DNA of 64,000 bases from contig OY282377.1 of the NCBI GenBank assembly GCA_958295785.1, positions 448,394 to 512,393 of the forward strand. Direction: 5' to 3'. Below the pieces are notes generated by a model. That model was not told the DNA's origin. It did not search any database and saw only the letters and a program-made list of their open reading frames with translations. Positions within the stretch are counted from its first letter, which is position 1. Every line of letters starts with the position of its first letter. A program made the position numbers and the translations under genes. The stretch comes from an uncultured Latescibacterota bacterium. Its GTDB lineage: Bacteria > Latescibacterota > UBA2968. This document shows positions 17,084 through 26,397 of the stretch, in pieces.

Positions 17084-17824
17084 TCACTGCAACACAACCC
17101 GTGCGTTGGTCGCCTGAATCGGGCGGTTGTTGGGATGGTGTATGGTGCGGGCGAACTTTTCTATTTGTTCTTTTGACGCGGAAACCGGGTGTTTCATCAC
17201 CAGCCAGCGGACGCCCTCTGTGCAGGGGGGCGTCGTCAGCGAGCCGTTGAAACGGTAGTAATCGCGGGCAGCAGGCAGCAGGTCCGAAGCGTCAATGGGA
17301 GATGAAAAAGTGTGGTTGTCCCCCGCGTGTTGCGGCATTTTCGCCCATGCCTCGGCCAGCGCCGCGTTGGCCTTGCCCTGCGTGAACAAGACCGCGACGA
17401 CCGCGAGGTTTCCGGCTTTGTCCGCGTGTACGAGGTGCGCTTCCATTGGAAATGATTCGCCGTTGACGTGGTTCTCGCTCGGCGCGTGGAAGTGAAACTG
17501 CACGAGGTGGAATGTCTGCCCGTCAACGCCGATGGTGTTGCCCGCCTCGTAGGACACCTGAACGGTGTGGCCGTTGTTCGAGATTTCATCGCCGCCGGCG
17601 CGGTAGGCAAATTCGAGGGGTTCCAAGTCCGCCTCGATGAACTCGGTCAAATTGATCGGCGCTTGGTTCTTGCCCGAACACGCGCTGTATTGCGGGGAAA
17701 GTTCGGCCCAGTGTTTCGGGCCTTTGTCGCCGGAATAGCCCCAGTGCGGCAGGCCGCCCGAATGCGCGACTGCGAACAAGGCCGCTGTGCCGGCCGCGAG
17801 TATCGTTGCTTTCATGCTGTTCAT
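17084..17824 (-). CDS. Alpha-class carbonic anhydrase
   Basis: A 246-residue alpha-type carbonic anhydrase, which hydrates CO2 to bicarbonate. A signal peptide (MKATILAAGTAALFAVAHS) indicates periplasmic location. HWGYSGDKGPKHWAEL is the family N-terminal WxYxGxxGPxxW pattern. FHLVQFHFHAPSEN and MEAHLVH give the three zinc histidines, and LTTPPCTEGV the substrate-pocket TTPPCxE motif. The start ATG 17824 has GAGGAG 6 nt before it. Its end touches the methyltransferase fragment, with which it may be co-transcribed. Confidence 0.95.
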   Translation of the reverse strand: MNSMKATILAAGTAALFAVAHSGGLPHWGYSGDKGPKHWAELSPQYSACSGKNQAPINLTEFIEADLEPLEFAYRAGGDEISNNGHTVQVSYEAGNTIGVDGQTFHLVQFHFHAPSENHVNGESFPMEAHLVHADKAGNLAVVAVLFTQGKANAALAEAWAKMPQHAGDNHTFSSPIDASDLLPAARDYYRFNGSLTTPPCTEGVRWLVMKHPVSASKEQIEKFARTIHHPNNRPIQATNARVVLQ

Positions 17825-17875
17825 TACACACTCCTCGATGATGTTTTCCGCAAAGACAAATCCGTCCATTGCGCG

Positions 17876-20800
17876 TCAGTTTTCAGGCGAAACCTCGGGG
17901 GTCAACAACGCCTTCACCGCCGCCTCGGTGCGCGTTCCGCGCAGACCCAGCGCGCGGATGACCCCATCTTTGTCGATTAAAAATACAGACGGAATCCCCC
18001 ACACGCCATAAGATTTTCTGAGGGCCTGTTCCCCGTCTTTGTCAAACACTTGGATGTAGGGCAGTTTTTCCTTTTCCACGAAATTTTGCAATGTCTGCCG
18101 ATTCCGGTCAAAACTCACGCCCACGACTTCCAACCCCTGATCGCGGTACGTCTCGGCGATTTTCTCGATGGTGGGGAGTTCGTCAATACACGGGCCGCAC
18201 CACGTCGCCCAAAAGTCGATTAGGATGGCTTTTTTGCCCCGGTAATCCGCGAGGCGAAATGTCGAGCCGTCGAGGCGTTTGGCTTCAATATCGGGCGCCA
18301 GATCTCCCACACGCAAAGATGCGCGCTCCTCCATTGACAAATCCGCAAAATAACTCAATTCCCTCTGATCGGTCAGATCGAGCGTATCGGTCTTGGTATA
18401 GCGTTTCCCGCCTGAAGAACCGGCACCGGGTATTGGGGTTTTGAAAAAAGAAATGACGATGCGTGCATTGGGCAGGTCGCGCAAGTCAAAATAGCCGTCT
18501 TTGTCCGTCAGCGTGCCATAGTCAAAATAGCCGTCTTTGTCCGTCAGCGTGCCATTCGCCAAAGCATTTTGGGCAGCATCGGCGTTGAGGGAATCCAACT
18601 CACTGGCATGGACGAGCACATTTGCAACGGGCTGTCTATCGTGAGTCGCAACGCCGGTTATTCGCGCATTGCCCAAGGGTTCAAAATTCAGCGTCACATC
18701 GCGGTCTTCAATCGCCAGTCGCCGAGATTGAACAGAGCGATAGATCCTGAACTTGCGCCCATCCCTTTCCATTTCTTCGAGCGTGCCGAAGGAAATCTGA
18801 TATTCTCCCGGTTGCAGATCGTCCAAGCGATACGCGCCATCTGCATCTGTATGTGTACGGTGGGGACGCATAGACCCACTTGGGCGTTTGTGTGGCAAGG
18901 CCATGATTTGAAACTTTTCAGCAGACCCCTTGTGGAGCGACACCACGCCCGAAACCGAATACAAACGCAGACGCTTCACGCGGATGTTGACCGCGCTATC
19001 GGCAGGCACTGCGTTTTGACTGACGACGCCGATAGTCGGATGGTTCATCCAAACGAGGCCGCCCTTTTCATCCACGTCGTCCAACGCGAACAAACCCGCC
19101 TCGTCCGTGTACGCGTTGCGCTGAAAGGGCATAGATTTTTTTTCGGGATCAACTTCAGGCCCCAGGCCAACGCGCACCCAAGCAATGGGTTGGCCCGCCT
19201 CATCGACAACGCGACCGCGCAGCGTCGTCCCCTTGCTCAAGTGCAGATTATATTGGACGCCATTCGGCACCGTTTTCTGCCCCATCACATCCTGCATAAA
19301 ATCGCGGCGATCAAGATCGAGATGCGTCTGTGCATACCCTTTTGCGGCAACCTCAAAGGTGGTCGGCGATCCCGCAACCCGCCAGGCCTCATACCGCCCG
19401 CTGCCATCTGTCACCGCGACTTGGGGCGAGAGACGCTTGTCTTGTGAGGCGTTATCGGAAATCACCACCACCGCATTGGGAATCGGATTTTCGAATGGGT
19501 CGAGTACGCGGCCAGAGATGCGGCGCGATTTTTGCAACTGAAGGTCAATGCCTTTGATGCGTGCGCCGGGTTTGGCCTCAACGGGCACGGGGTCAGCGGC
19601 ATTTAGGGAAGCGATTCGCACGCGGTACGCCCCCGGCGTGACTTCAACGCGGTAGGTCCCCGCTTCATCTGTCGCGGTTCCCGCGTGTACCTCGCCATCG
19701 TCGTATTCGACCCATATTCCCATGCTCGGCGCGGTTTGCCCGATCACCCGGCCAGAAATAGAGGCCAAGCTGTCTGTGGGGGGGCGGTACAAGACCTCAT
19801 CTGAGCGAGAAAAACGCGCGTAAAAAGAGCCGTCCCCTTTTTCGACCATGCCGCAGATGCAGACGAAATCCCCGGGCAAGCCGTGCCTGCGCGTGAATCG
19901 CAACCACCTGCCGTCTCGGTACCGCACCAAGCCGCGGGATTCGACATCCTGTTGATCGTCCAGATGCGTGCCGAACCACAAGTCCCCGTTGGCTGTTTGA
20001 TTCACGTCTCGAAACGCAAAGATGGGCAACCCCTGATGGGCGTTGTAGTGCGTCCAAACCGGGACGTCGTCGCGCGTGGAGGTCCGGCCGTCAAAACTGG
20101 AAATCCCGCCCCTGTCCCGCGTGATGGTGCGCCCGATGATCGACCCATGCACGGCCCAGAGCGTGCCTTCTTTGTCGTAGAACAGGTCGTAGGTCTTGCG
20201 GCCCTCATGCACATTGGCATTTCGCACGCCCGCAACCGGGGCCCTATCGACGATATGCGAAGTCCATTTGCCATTTTTGTAATGGCTCAACCCGCGCAGC
20301 GTTGCAATCCACACGCCGCCATGGGGATCGGGTTCGATGTCGTACACCCGATTGTGGATCAACCCATCCGCCACCGTGTAGTTGTGCCATGTTTTGCCAT
20401 CAAAGCGCAACACGCCTTTGCCCCCTGCAACGCGGTCATTGCCTCCGCGCTCGGTGATGAGGTCATTCACTTTGCGAATCCAGATGCCGCCATCGCTATC
20501 TTCGGCAATGTGGGCGTTGATGCCGACCTCGTGGTCGCCCAAGCCGTTTATGCTGTCCCACAGGTGCCACGTCTTTCCGGTGAAATGGGCGACCACCGGG
20601 CGATTTTTGTACCTGCCGACAAACCACACCGAGCCGTCCCGCGCCTGCATAAAGTCGAACAGCGCGTCGAATGCCCCGCCCTCTGGCAAGGTGAATTTTT
20701 GCCATGAGTCGCCATCTTGCAAGTACAGCCCGGTTTTGCCGCGCCACCACAGGCGGCCATCGCGCATTTTCATCGGCAGTTCGCGCCGCGCGATGTCGCT

Positions 20801-21973
20801 GGTATCCGCAACAGCAACGCCGCCTTCAACCGCGATGGGGTCTTGCGGCGGTTGGGCCTTGCCCGCGGTCAAACTGCCAATCGCCATGGACCCGGCAACA
20901 AAGACCGCGGCCAGCGCCAGCGCGGACACGCGCCCCACGCGCGGCGTCACCTGCCCGCCCAAAGTGATGACGCGCTCTACCCGCGCCATCACCTGCGCCG
21001 TTCGCGCCATGTCCATCCCCAGGGCCATTGTGGGCCGGGGGCGCAACTGGGTTGCCACATTGAGAAGCGCGTTGGCATAAACGTCATAACGCCCGGTCGC
21101 GGTGACGGTCCAATCATCGCACACCTGCTCTTGCGCTTCGGACAGCAGGCGAGACGCGCGGTGAAACAGGGGATTGAACCAATAAAACACCATGCCCACC
21201 ATGGCCACAAGGCGGTACAAACAATCCCACCGCTTCACATGCACCAGTTCGTGAACCAAAATGGACTTCAACAATTCGGGCGATTTGGCTATCGGCGCGG
21301 GCAGCACCACCACGGGCTTCAGCGAGCCGATCTGCGTCGGACTTCCGGTCTGATCGCTTAGAGCCAGGACAACGGATCGCCGGATACCCAACTGCTTCTT
21401 CAAGACCTGAAAATCGCCCCAAAGCCGTTCGTCATCACAGGGCAACAGGGACTTGCGAAACTTGCGAACCCGCATCAGACAATGGATCAACCGCAGCGAC
21501 AGAACCAATGACCCGGCAGCATAGACCGCCGCGGCAACACACAAAATCCAGGCCGTCCAATCAACCGCTTTGCCCGAGGCATTGGGCGCGAAAACAACCT
21601 CGGCGGGAGACCGCAGTGCAAAGCCATCAGGCCGTTCAAAGACCTGAGACGCAGACACCTGTTGTTGCATCAATTCATCGGATTGCACGAGAGACGCCTC
21701 GGGCGCGACAACGGGTTGGACATCGGGCAGCGCGGCATCAGAACGCGGCGCAGGCGAATCCCATTGCAAAGACGGCATCGACAAAGACGCGACCGGAATG
21801 ACCAGCAACCCGACAAAGCACCAACTCAAAAGCAAACTGCGCTTTGCGGATTGCCGAGTGCCCAACAGCCACACCACAAACAAAACAAGGCCCAGAAACA
21901 CTGTGGTTTTAACAGTCGCATCGATCAAAAACGCGGCACCGGGTTGCAGTGCATTGACCAGTGTGTCGATCAT
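17876..21973 (-). CDS. BlaR1-type M56 sensor fused to propeller, regulatory-like and TlpA thioredoxin domains
   Basis: A 1365-residue multidomain membrane protein. Residues 1-360 are BlaR1/MecR1-like: membrane segments near 20-40, 48-66, 140-160 and 255-270, with the zinc-protease motif HELVH at 241-245. Another membrane segment is at about 350-372 (ALALAAVFVAGSMAIGSL). The periplasmic part has two-component-regulator-type propeller repeats (GVLRFDGKTWHNY, GLSHYKNGKW), then several carboxypeptidase regulatory-like beta domains (ISGRVLDPFENPIPNAVV, LRGRVVDEAGQPIAW). The C-terminus is a TlpA/AhpC-type thioredoxin with FWATWCGPC. No penicillin-binding sensor domain is present. It overlaps its repressor gene blaI by ATGA, so it should relieve BlaI repression on sensing an unknown periplasmic signal. 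Confidence 0.85.
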   Translation of the reverse strand: MIDTLVNALQPGAAFLIDATVKTTVFLGLVLFVVWLLGTRQSAKRSLLLSWCFVGLLVIPVASLSMPSLQWDSPAPRSDAALPDVQPVVAPEASLVQSDELMQQQVSASQVFERPDGFALRSPAEVVFAPNASGKAVDWTAWILCVAAAVYAAGSLVLSLRLIHCLMRVRKFRKSLLPCDDERLWGDFQVLKKQLGIRRSVVLALSDQTGSPTQIGSLKPVVVLPAPIAKSPELLKSILVHELVHVKRWDCLYRLVAMVGMVFYWFNPLFHRASRLLSEAQEQVCDDWTVTATGRYDVYANALLNVATQLRPRPTMALGMDMARTAQVMARVERVITLGGQVTPRVGRVSALALAAVFVAGSMAIGSLTAGKAQPPQDPIAVEGGVAVADTSDIARRELPMKMRDGRLWWRGKTGLYLQDGDSWQKFTLPEGGAFDALFDFMQARDGSVWFVGRYKNRPVVAHFTGKTWHLWDSINGLGDHEVGINAHIAEDSDGGIWIRKVNDLITERGGNDRVAGGKGVLRFDGKTWHNYTVADGLIHNRVYDIEPDPHGGVWIATLRGLSHYKNGKWTSHIVDRAPVAGVRNANVHEGRKTYDLFYDKEGTLWAVHGSIIGRTITRDRGGISSFDGRTSTRDDVPVWTHYNAHQGLPIFAFRDVNQTANGDLWFGTHLDDQQDVESRGLVRYRDGRWLRFTRRHGLPGDFVCICGMVEKGDGSFYARFSRSDEVLYRPPTDSLASISGRVIGQTAPSMGIWVEYDDGEVHAGTATDEAGTYRVEVTPGAYRVRIASLNAADPVPVEAKPGARIKGIDLQLQKSRRISGRVLDPFENPIPNAVVVISDNASQDKRLSPQVAVTDGSGRYEAWRVAGSPTTFEVAAKGYAQTHLDLDRRDFMQDVMGQKTVPNGVQYNLHLSKGTTLRGRVVDEAGQPIAWVRVGLGPEVDPEKKSMPFQRNAYTDEAGLFALDDVDEKGGLVWMNHPTIGVVSQNAVPADSAVNIRVKRLRLYSVSGVVSLHKGSAEKFQIMALPHKRPSGSMRPHRTHTDADGAYRLDDLQPGEYQISFGTLEEMERDGRKFRIYRSVQSRRLAIEDRDVTLNFEPLGNARITGVATHDRQPVANVLVHASELDSLNADAAQNALANGTLTDKDGYFDYGTLTDKDGYFDLRDLPNARIVISFFKTPIPGAGSSGGKRYTKTDTLDLTDQRELSYFADLSMEERASLRVGDLAPDIEAKRLDGSTFRLADYRGKKAILIDFWATWCGPCIDELPTIEKIAETYRDQGLEVVGVSFDRNRQTLQNFVEKEKLPYIQVFDKDGEQALRKSYGVWGIPSVFLIDKDGVIRALGLRGTRTEAAVKALLTPEVSPEN
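18485..18556 (-). repeat. 36-bp tandem duplication inside the BlaR1-like gene
   Basis: Two near-identical 36-bp units, each starting GTCAAAATAGCCGTCTTTG on the plus strand. It duplicates the peptide GTLTDKDGYFDY/L in frame, adding twelve residues to a regulatory-like domain. Confidence 0.9.
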
Positions 21974-22353
21974 GACAAACCTCCTTTGGGTTGTTTGAGT
22001 TTTTCGCGCAATCGCGCCACTTCGTCCAAATCGATATCTTCTTCTTCGACCAGTCGCGCCAGCAACATTTCGGTCGAACCGCCAAACAGCTTTTGAATAA
22101 TGTGCTTCATCGCCGACACCTGAATCTGCTGTTGTTCCACCGCGGGCCGATACACATTGGCCCGCCCCTGTTTGCTGCGCGTCACATAGCCCTTGTCTTC
22201 CATAATTTGCAAGAGCGTCCGAATTGTCGATCCCTCCAAGCGGTCGGGCAAGTCTGCCTGCATCCGTTCCACAGTCGCCTCGCCTCGATGCCAGAGCACC
22301 TGCATCAATTCTGCCTCTCGCGCTGTTAGGCCCTCCTGTCGCGTTCTCGCCAT
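21970..22353 (-). CDS. BlaI/MecI/CopY family repressor
   Basis: A 127-residue winged-helix repressor. LTAREAELMQVLWHRGEATV and STIRTLLQIMEDKGYVTR form the DNA-binding domain as in BlaI; the C-terminal helices (LFGGSTEMLLARLVEE) give the dimer interface. Family repressors are inactivated when the paired M56 protein acts. The start ATG 22353 has AAAGGAG about 10 nt before it. Upstream lie a TTGACA-17-TATTTT promoter and two copies of an inverted repeat, the expected autoregulation layout. Its stop overlaps the start of the BlaR1-like gene. Confidence 0.92.
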   Translation of the reverse strand: MARTRQEGLTAREAELMQVLWHRGEATVERMQADLPDRLEGSTIRTLLQIMEDKGYVTRSKQGRANVYRPAVEQQQIQVSAMKHIIQKLFGGSTEMLLARLVEEEDIDLDEVARLREKLKQPKGGLS

Positions 22354-22388
22354 CTCTTTCTCGCTCCTTTCCGTGACGATGATGTCGC

Positions 22389-22402
22389 GCTAAAAAATTA
22401 GC
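22389..22402. promoter_or_regulatory. Candidate BlaI operator 1
   Basis: GCTAAAAAATTAGC: 5-bp inverted repeats GCTAA/TTAGC with a 4-bp centre. It lies just downstream of the predicted minus-strand -10 box of blaI, over the expected transcription start. Confidence 0.62.
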
Positions 22403-22412
22403 ATATCACAAA

Positions 22413-22441
22413 AAAATAACGGATCGAAAACCCGCTGTCAA
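22413..22441 (-). promoter_or_regulatory. Predicted blaI promoter
   Basis: On the minus strand, TTGACA (22436-22441) and TATTTT (22413-22418) are separated by 17 bp. It lies between the two operator copies. Sigma-70-like use in this organism is assumed. Confidence 0.6.
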
Positions 22442-22450
22442 GCCCAAAGT

Positions 22451-22464
22451 GCTAAAAAATTAGC
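22451..22464. promoter_or_regulatory. Candidate BlaI operator 2
   Basis: A second exact GCTAAAAAATTAGC, 62 bp from the first. It lies upstream of both the blaI -35 box and the predicted polB promoter, so it could affect both divergent genes. Confidence 0.6.
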
Positions 22465-22480
22465 AATATGTACTAGCGCA

Positions 22481-22509
22481 TTGCAAAACGCACAGAAATT
22501 GGCTATATT
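22481..22509 (+). promoter_or_regulatory. Predicted promoter of the family B polymerase gene
   Basis: TTGCAA (22481-22486), 17 bp, TATATT (22504-22509), about 47 bp before the polymerase ATG. Confidence 0.42.
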
Positions 22510-22555
22510 TCAAGGGGTTACTTCCCCTCTTCCCGCAACCACTCGGAGGCATACC

Positions 22556-24682
22556 ATGGCGCACATCCCCGGCGTTCTCGCAGCCGAACTCGTCGGCGGC
22601 AACCAGATAGCCCTGTACACGCGCGGCGATAGCCACACCCAAGCCTTTTCCCCGTGGCTGCTCGTTGAAACCCCGGAAGATGCCCAACGGGCCGGGCTTG
22701 CGGGCGTTTCAAATTGCGTGCGGCTCAAAGGCGGCGGCGAGTTCCGCACGCGCCTGCACTTCCCCACCTGGTCGCATTTTCTCGAAGCGCGCGACTGCCT
22801 CGCCCAAGATGGCATTCCCCACTTTAACTTCAACAATCCCGTGCGGCAACATCTGGCGCTCTCGGGGCAAACCCTGTTTCGCGGCACGCGCTACGGAGAC
22901 CTCCACCGCTTGCAACTCGACATCGAAACCCTCACCCTCGATCCCACCTCGCCCGATGCGCGGATCATCCTCATCTCCCTGTCCGATTCCCAAGGCTTTG
23001 AACTCGCGTTGGGCGATATGCCCGAACCCGAGTTGCTCGAAAACCTCAACAAAGTGATCGGCGACCGCAACCCCGATACCATCGAAGGCCACAATATTTT
23101 TGAATTTGACCTGCCCTATCTCGCAGCGCGCGCCCAACGCCACGGCATTGCCCTCACATGGGGGCGCGACGGGTCCGCCTTGCGCGCCGGGCACGGGCAA
23201 CGCACCTTCAAAGTTGGCCCCCAAACCCCGGCCTTTCGCCCGGCATATATCCACGGGCGGCACATCATCGACACCTTGCAACAGGTGCAGCGTTACGATA
23301 GGGGCGGCAAATTGGAACGCTATGGCCTCAAGCAAGTTGTCCACGCGCTCGGCCTCGAGCGGGCCAATCGCACATTTATCGAGGGCAAAGACATTGCCCG
23401 CACATGGCGCGCCGACCCGCAACGCCTCATCGACTACGCGCTCGACGATGTGCGCGATGTCAAAGCACTCAGCGAGTTGGTCGTTCCCACTGAATTTTAT
23501 CAGACGCAGATCTTGCCCTACAATTTCCAAGACGCGGCCCTCAGCGGCCCCGGGGAAAAAATCAACGCCCTCATGGTGGGCGTGTATCTGCGGCGCAACT
23601 TGGCCGTTCCCCGACCGCGCCCGCGTCCGGCCGAGGGCTTTAGCGGCGGCTATACGCGCCTGGTGGCGGCCGGCATTTTTAAGCGCGTGGTCAAAGCCGA
23701 TGTCGAAAGCCTGTATCCGTCGATCATGTCGGCAAAGCAAATCCACCCTGTGACCGACACGGAAAACGCTTTTTTGCCCATGCTCGAGCATCTCACGCAG
23801 CGGCGCATTGAGGCCAAAACCCATTTTCACAGCGCGCAGGACGAAACCGAACGCGCCTATTGGAATGGCTTGCAGGGCAGTTACAAAATTCTCATCAATT
23901 CTTTTTACGGCTATCTCGCGTACGGGCGGGCGTGTTTTAACGACTATGAGGCCGCGCAAAAAATCACCGAAATCGGGCAGCAAATCGCCCGACAACTCGT
24001 GGCGCAGTTGCGCGAAGCCGGCGGCGAAATTATCGAAGTGGATACCGATGGCGCGTATTTTGTCGCGCCGCCCAATGTCAAAACAGCGGCGGAGGAAAAC
24101 CGACTCATCGAAAAAATCTCGGCCACATTGCCCAAGGGCATTCACCTGTCGCACGACGGTCGCTTCAAAGGCATGATCAGCCTCAAAGCGAAAAACTACA
24201 TCCTCTTGGATTACAGCGACAAGGTCTCGATAGTGGGCAGCAGCCTGCGAAGCCGACGCGATGAACGCATCTTTCGCCAGTTCATCGCGCAAATCGCGCC
24301 CTTGCTCGTCAATGGCGACGCAGAAGCCGCGTCTCGCGCCTACTTGTCCCTCGGGCGCAAGTTGCAAGACGGTGAAATTGATCCCGAAGACTTTTGCCGC
24401 TTTGAGCGCGTGACAAAAAAAACCTTTTCCAACCCCAGCCGTCGCCGCCTCGCTATGGCCGCTGTGGGCTGTCGCATTGGCGAAAAAATCGCGGTATATC
24501 AGCGGCGGGATGGCTCGCTTGCCCGCACGGAATTTTTTGCCCACGACGAAGACCGCGCCTATTTGCTGCGCCGATTGCACGACATGGCCGAGCGGTTTCG
24601 CGTGCTTTTCGACAACGGCGAATTTCGCCGCCTGTTCCCGTTGATCCAACCCGCGCCCCGCGATCAACTCAGCCTTTTTTAA
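22556..24682 (+). CDS. Family B DNA polymerase with 3'-5' exonuclease
   Basis: A 708-residue polymerase, similar in length to bacterial Pol II. Exonuclease motifs are intact: LQLDIETL (about 119-126), EGHNIFEFDLPYL (177-189) and YALDDVRDV. Polymerase motif A is KADVESLYPSIM, motif B is YKILINSFYGYL, motif C is EVDTDGAYF, and KAKNYILLDY matches the KxY region. All metal-binding acids are present, so it should be an active proofreading enzyme, probably for repair or translesion synthesis. Start ATG 22556, with CGGAGG upstream. It is divergent from blaI and shares a 200-bp regulatory region with it. Confidence 0.92.
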   Translation: MAHIPGVLAAELVGGNQIALYTRGDSHTQAFSPWLLVETPEDAQRAGLAGVSNCVRLKGGGEFRTRLHFPTWSHFLEARDCLAQDGIPHFNFNNPVRQHLALSGQTLFRGTRYGDLHRLQLDIETLTLDPTSPDARIILISLSDSQGFELALGDMPEPELLENLNKVIGDRNPDTIEGHNIFEFDLPYLAARAQRHGIALTWGRDGSALRAGHGQRTFKVGPQTPAFRPAYIHGRHIIDTLQQVQRYDRGGKLERYGLKQVVHALGLERANRTFIEGKDIARTWRADPQRLIDYALDDVRDVKALSELVVPTEFYQTQILPYNFQDAALSGPGEKINALMVGVYLRRNLAVPRPRPRPAEGFSGGYTRLVAAGIFKRVVKADVESLYPSIMSAKQIHPVTDTENAFLPMLEHLTQRRIEAKTHFHSAQDETERAYWNGLQGSYKILINSFYGYLAYGRACFNDYEAAQKITEIGQQIARQLVAQLREAGGEIIEVDTDGAYFVAPPNVKTAAEENRLIEKISATLPKGIHLSHDGRFKGMISLKAKNYILLDYSDKVSIVGSSLRSRRDERIFRQFIAQIAPLLVNGDAEAASRAYLSLGRKLQDGEIDPEDFCRFERVTKKTFSNPSRRRLAMAAVGCRIGEKIAVYQRRDGSLARTEFFAHDEDRAYLLRRLHDMAERFRVLFDNGEFRRLFPLIQPAPRDQLSLF

Positions 24683-24688
24683 AAAAAA

Positions 24689-24710
24689 GAGCAAGTCGCA
24701 AGACCTGCTC
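24689..24710. terminator. Hairpin terminator between polymerase and mini-element e
   Basis: GAGCAAGTC, loop GCAA, GACCTGCTC with one mismatch. On the minus strand it is followed by eight T residues, so it best terminates transcripts coming from the sulfatase side; it may work both ways. Confidence 0.6.
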
Positions 24711-24715
24711 TCTAA

Positions 24716-24827
24716 GAAGCCCTAACAAAAAGCGTTGCCATGGATTTGTGAGAGGCCGCCTTTGAGGCGTTCCTGCGGGTGTTCACTCCTCTGTTTCAGA
24801 CGCTTGCTTTCTTTATGTTAGGGCTTC
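24716..24827 (-). mobile_element. 112-bp mini-element (MITE), copy e
   Basis: Opposite orientation to copies b, c, d, f and g. Left end GAAGCCCTAACAAAAAGCG, right end (reverse complement) GAAGCCCTAACATAAAG. The flanks are TAA and TTA, which do not match, so the insertion may be old or rearranged. Confidence 0.82.
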
Positions 24828-24936
24828 TTAGTGACACTGTTGGCGTCGCCCGCTGTTAGGGTGGGCCTGCCCCTACGGTGACCGGTCTCGTGCGTTGGGA
24901 CAACTCGAGAGGTGGGGTTGGCGGCCTCCTCCCATC

Positions 24937-26397
24937 TTACTGTCGGGCGGCGTCTTTCCATTTTTGATAATTCGGCGACAGGGACAGCGCGCCATCCACC
25001 TGCGGCACGAGTTCGCCATTTTGCCCTCTCGGATCGCCCCGATTTTCATTCACGAGTGCCAACCGCCCGCGCCACAGGGCCACGCGGGCCGCATAGGCTG
25101 GGTCTTTGGACAACTCGCGGCATTCCAGCGGATCGTCATCCAAGTTGAAAAACTGTTCTTCCCCGGTGTGGTGAAACCAGATGTACTTTTCATGCCCGTC
25201 CGTGACGTATTGCATGCCGTGTTCTCGGGTATAACACGTCGTATGCTCGCCCTGCACAAACTCGCGCCATCTATCGGCCTGGCCGCGTGCAATGTCCAAC
25301 AGGGACTGTCCATCCACAGACGCGGGTATATCCACCCCGGCCGCGTGGAGCATGGTGGGCATGACGTCGCGCAACTCTATGGGATGGTCGTACTTCACCC
25401 CACGCGCCACGTCGCGCCAGGTATCGGGATATTTGACGACAAACGGAATGCGCGCCGACCCCTGATATGCGTAGGTCTTGCGCCAATGGTGGTGATCGCC
25501 CATCATATCGCCGTGATCAGAGGTGAAAATGATCATCGTATTGCGATAGGTGTGCGGATCGTGGCGGTGCAACTCGTAGAGCACGCGCCCGATTTGGTGA
25601 TCGATAAATGTGATATTGCCGTAGTATCCCGCACGCCCTCGGTGCGTTTCCGCGTCTGTGCGATGCGTGCGCGGTGCGTTGACATCCGCGATCTTGTAGT
25701 CAAATTCCGCGGCCCAGTCCCCCACTGCGGCTTTGGGAATATTTTCATTGTCGATGTACATATCCCAATACGCTTGGGGCGGGTCGTAAGGCGAATGCGG
25801 GCGCGCAAACGAGAGCCACATGAAAAACGGCTTGGTCGGGTCGCGTTGTTGCAAAAACTTGATCCCCTCGCTCGCGGTCCAATGCGTGGGGTGCAAATGC
25901 TCGGGCAAGTGACTCGACCGCGCCATCCACGAGTTCCAATCTATGCTGTGATCGCGATAGCCATACGCGCCCTGTTTGTGCTGCTCAAAAAAGAGGTGGT
26001 AATCGCTGATGAAATCGCCCATGCGCCGCCCGCTTTCATCCAACACCATGTGGTGGAACCCGTACAACCTGCGCTGCGGCGCGTGGTGCATCTTGCCCAC
26101 GGCTTGCGTGTGATAGCCCGCCTTGGCGAGTTCGCCGGGCAAGGTCGCCGGATATTCCAGCGCATCGCCCCCGGTCATGGTCAACCGCCCGTGATGCCAT
26201 TGATCCATGCCGGTCAAAATCCCCGCACGCGCAGGCGTACACGACGGCACCGATGTATAGGCATGGGGAAAATGCGCCCCCTGTTCGGCCAATTCGTCGA
26301 GATACGGCGTTTCCAGCACCGGATGCCCGTCGCATCCCAAACAATCCCCGCGCTGTTGATCCGTTGTGATCAACAACAAATTTGGACGCTCTGGCAT
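24937..26397 (-). CDS. Sulfatase (type I, formylglycine)
   Basis: A 486-residue sulfatase of the alkaline-phosphatase superfamily. NLLLITTDQQRGDCLGCDGH gives the first metal aspartates, SVPSCTPARAGILTG carries the C-x-P-x-R signature whose cysteine becomes formylglycine, and IIFTSDHGDMMGDH gives the second metal site. No signal peptide is seen. The gene for the modifying enzyme is not in the window. Start ATG with AAGGAG before it. The substrate is likely a sulfated polysaccharide fragment or sulfate ester. Confidence 0.93.
   Translation of the reverse strand: MPERPNLLLITTDQQRGDCLGCDGHPVLETPYLDELAEQGAHFPHAYTSVPSCTPARAGILTGMDQWHHGRLTMTGGDALEYPATLPGELAKAGYHTQAVGKMHHAPQRRLYGFHHMVLDESGRRMGDFISDYHLFFEQHKQGAYGYRDHSIDWNSWMARSSHLPEHLHPTHWTASEGIKFLQQRDPTKPFFMWLSFARPHSPYDPPQAYWDMYIDNENIPKAAVGDWAAEFDYKIADVNAPRTHRTDAETHRGRAGYYGNITFIDHQIGRVLYELHRHDPHTYRNTMIIFTSDHGDMMGDHHHWRKTYAYQGSARIPFVVKYPDTWRDVARGVKYDHPIELRDVMPTMLHAAGVDIPASVDGQSLLDIARGQADRWREFVQGEHTTCYTREHGMQYVTDGHEKYIWFHHTGEEQFFNLDDDPLECRELSKDPAYAARVALWRGRLALVNENRGDPRGQNGELVPQVDGALSLSPNYQKWKDAARQ

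Noticed and set aside
22709-24694. A 661-codon minus-strand frame opposite the family B polymerase
   Set aside because: GC-rich codon bias leaves the opposite strand open; no motifs, and the polymerase motifs on the plus strand are complete.
24716-24827. Mini-element e as a terminator or attachment site
   Set aside because: Its sequence and inverted ends match the other 112-bp elements, so it is a mobile element copy.
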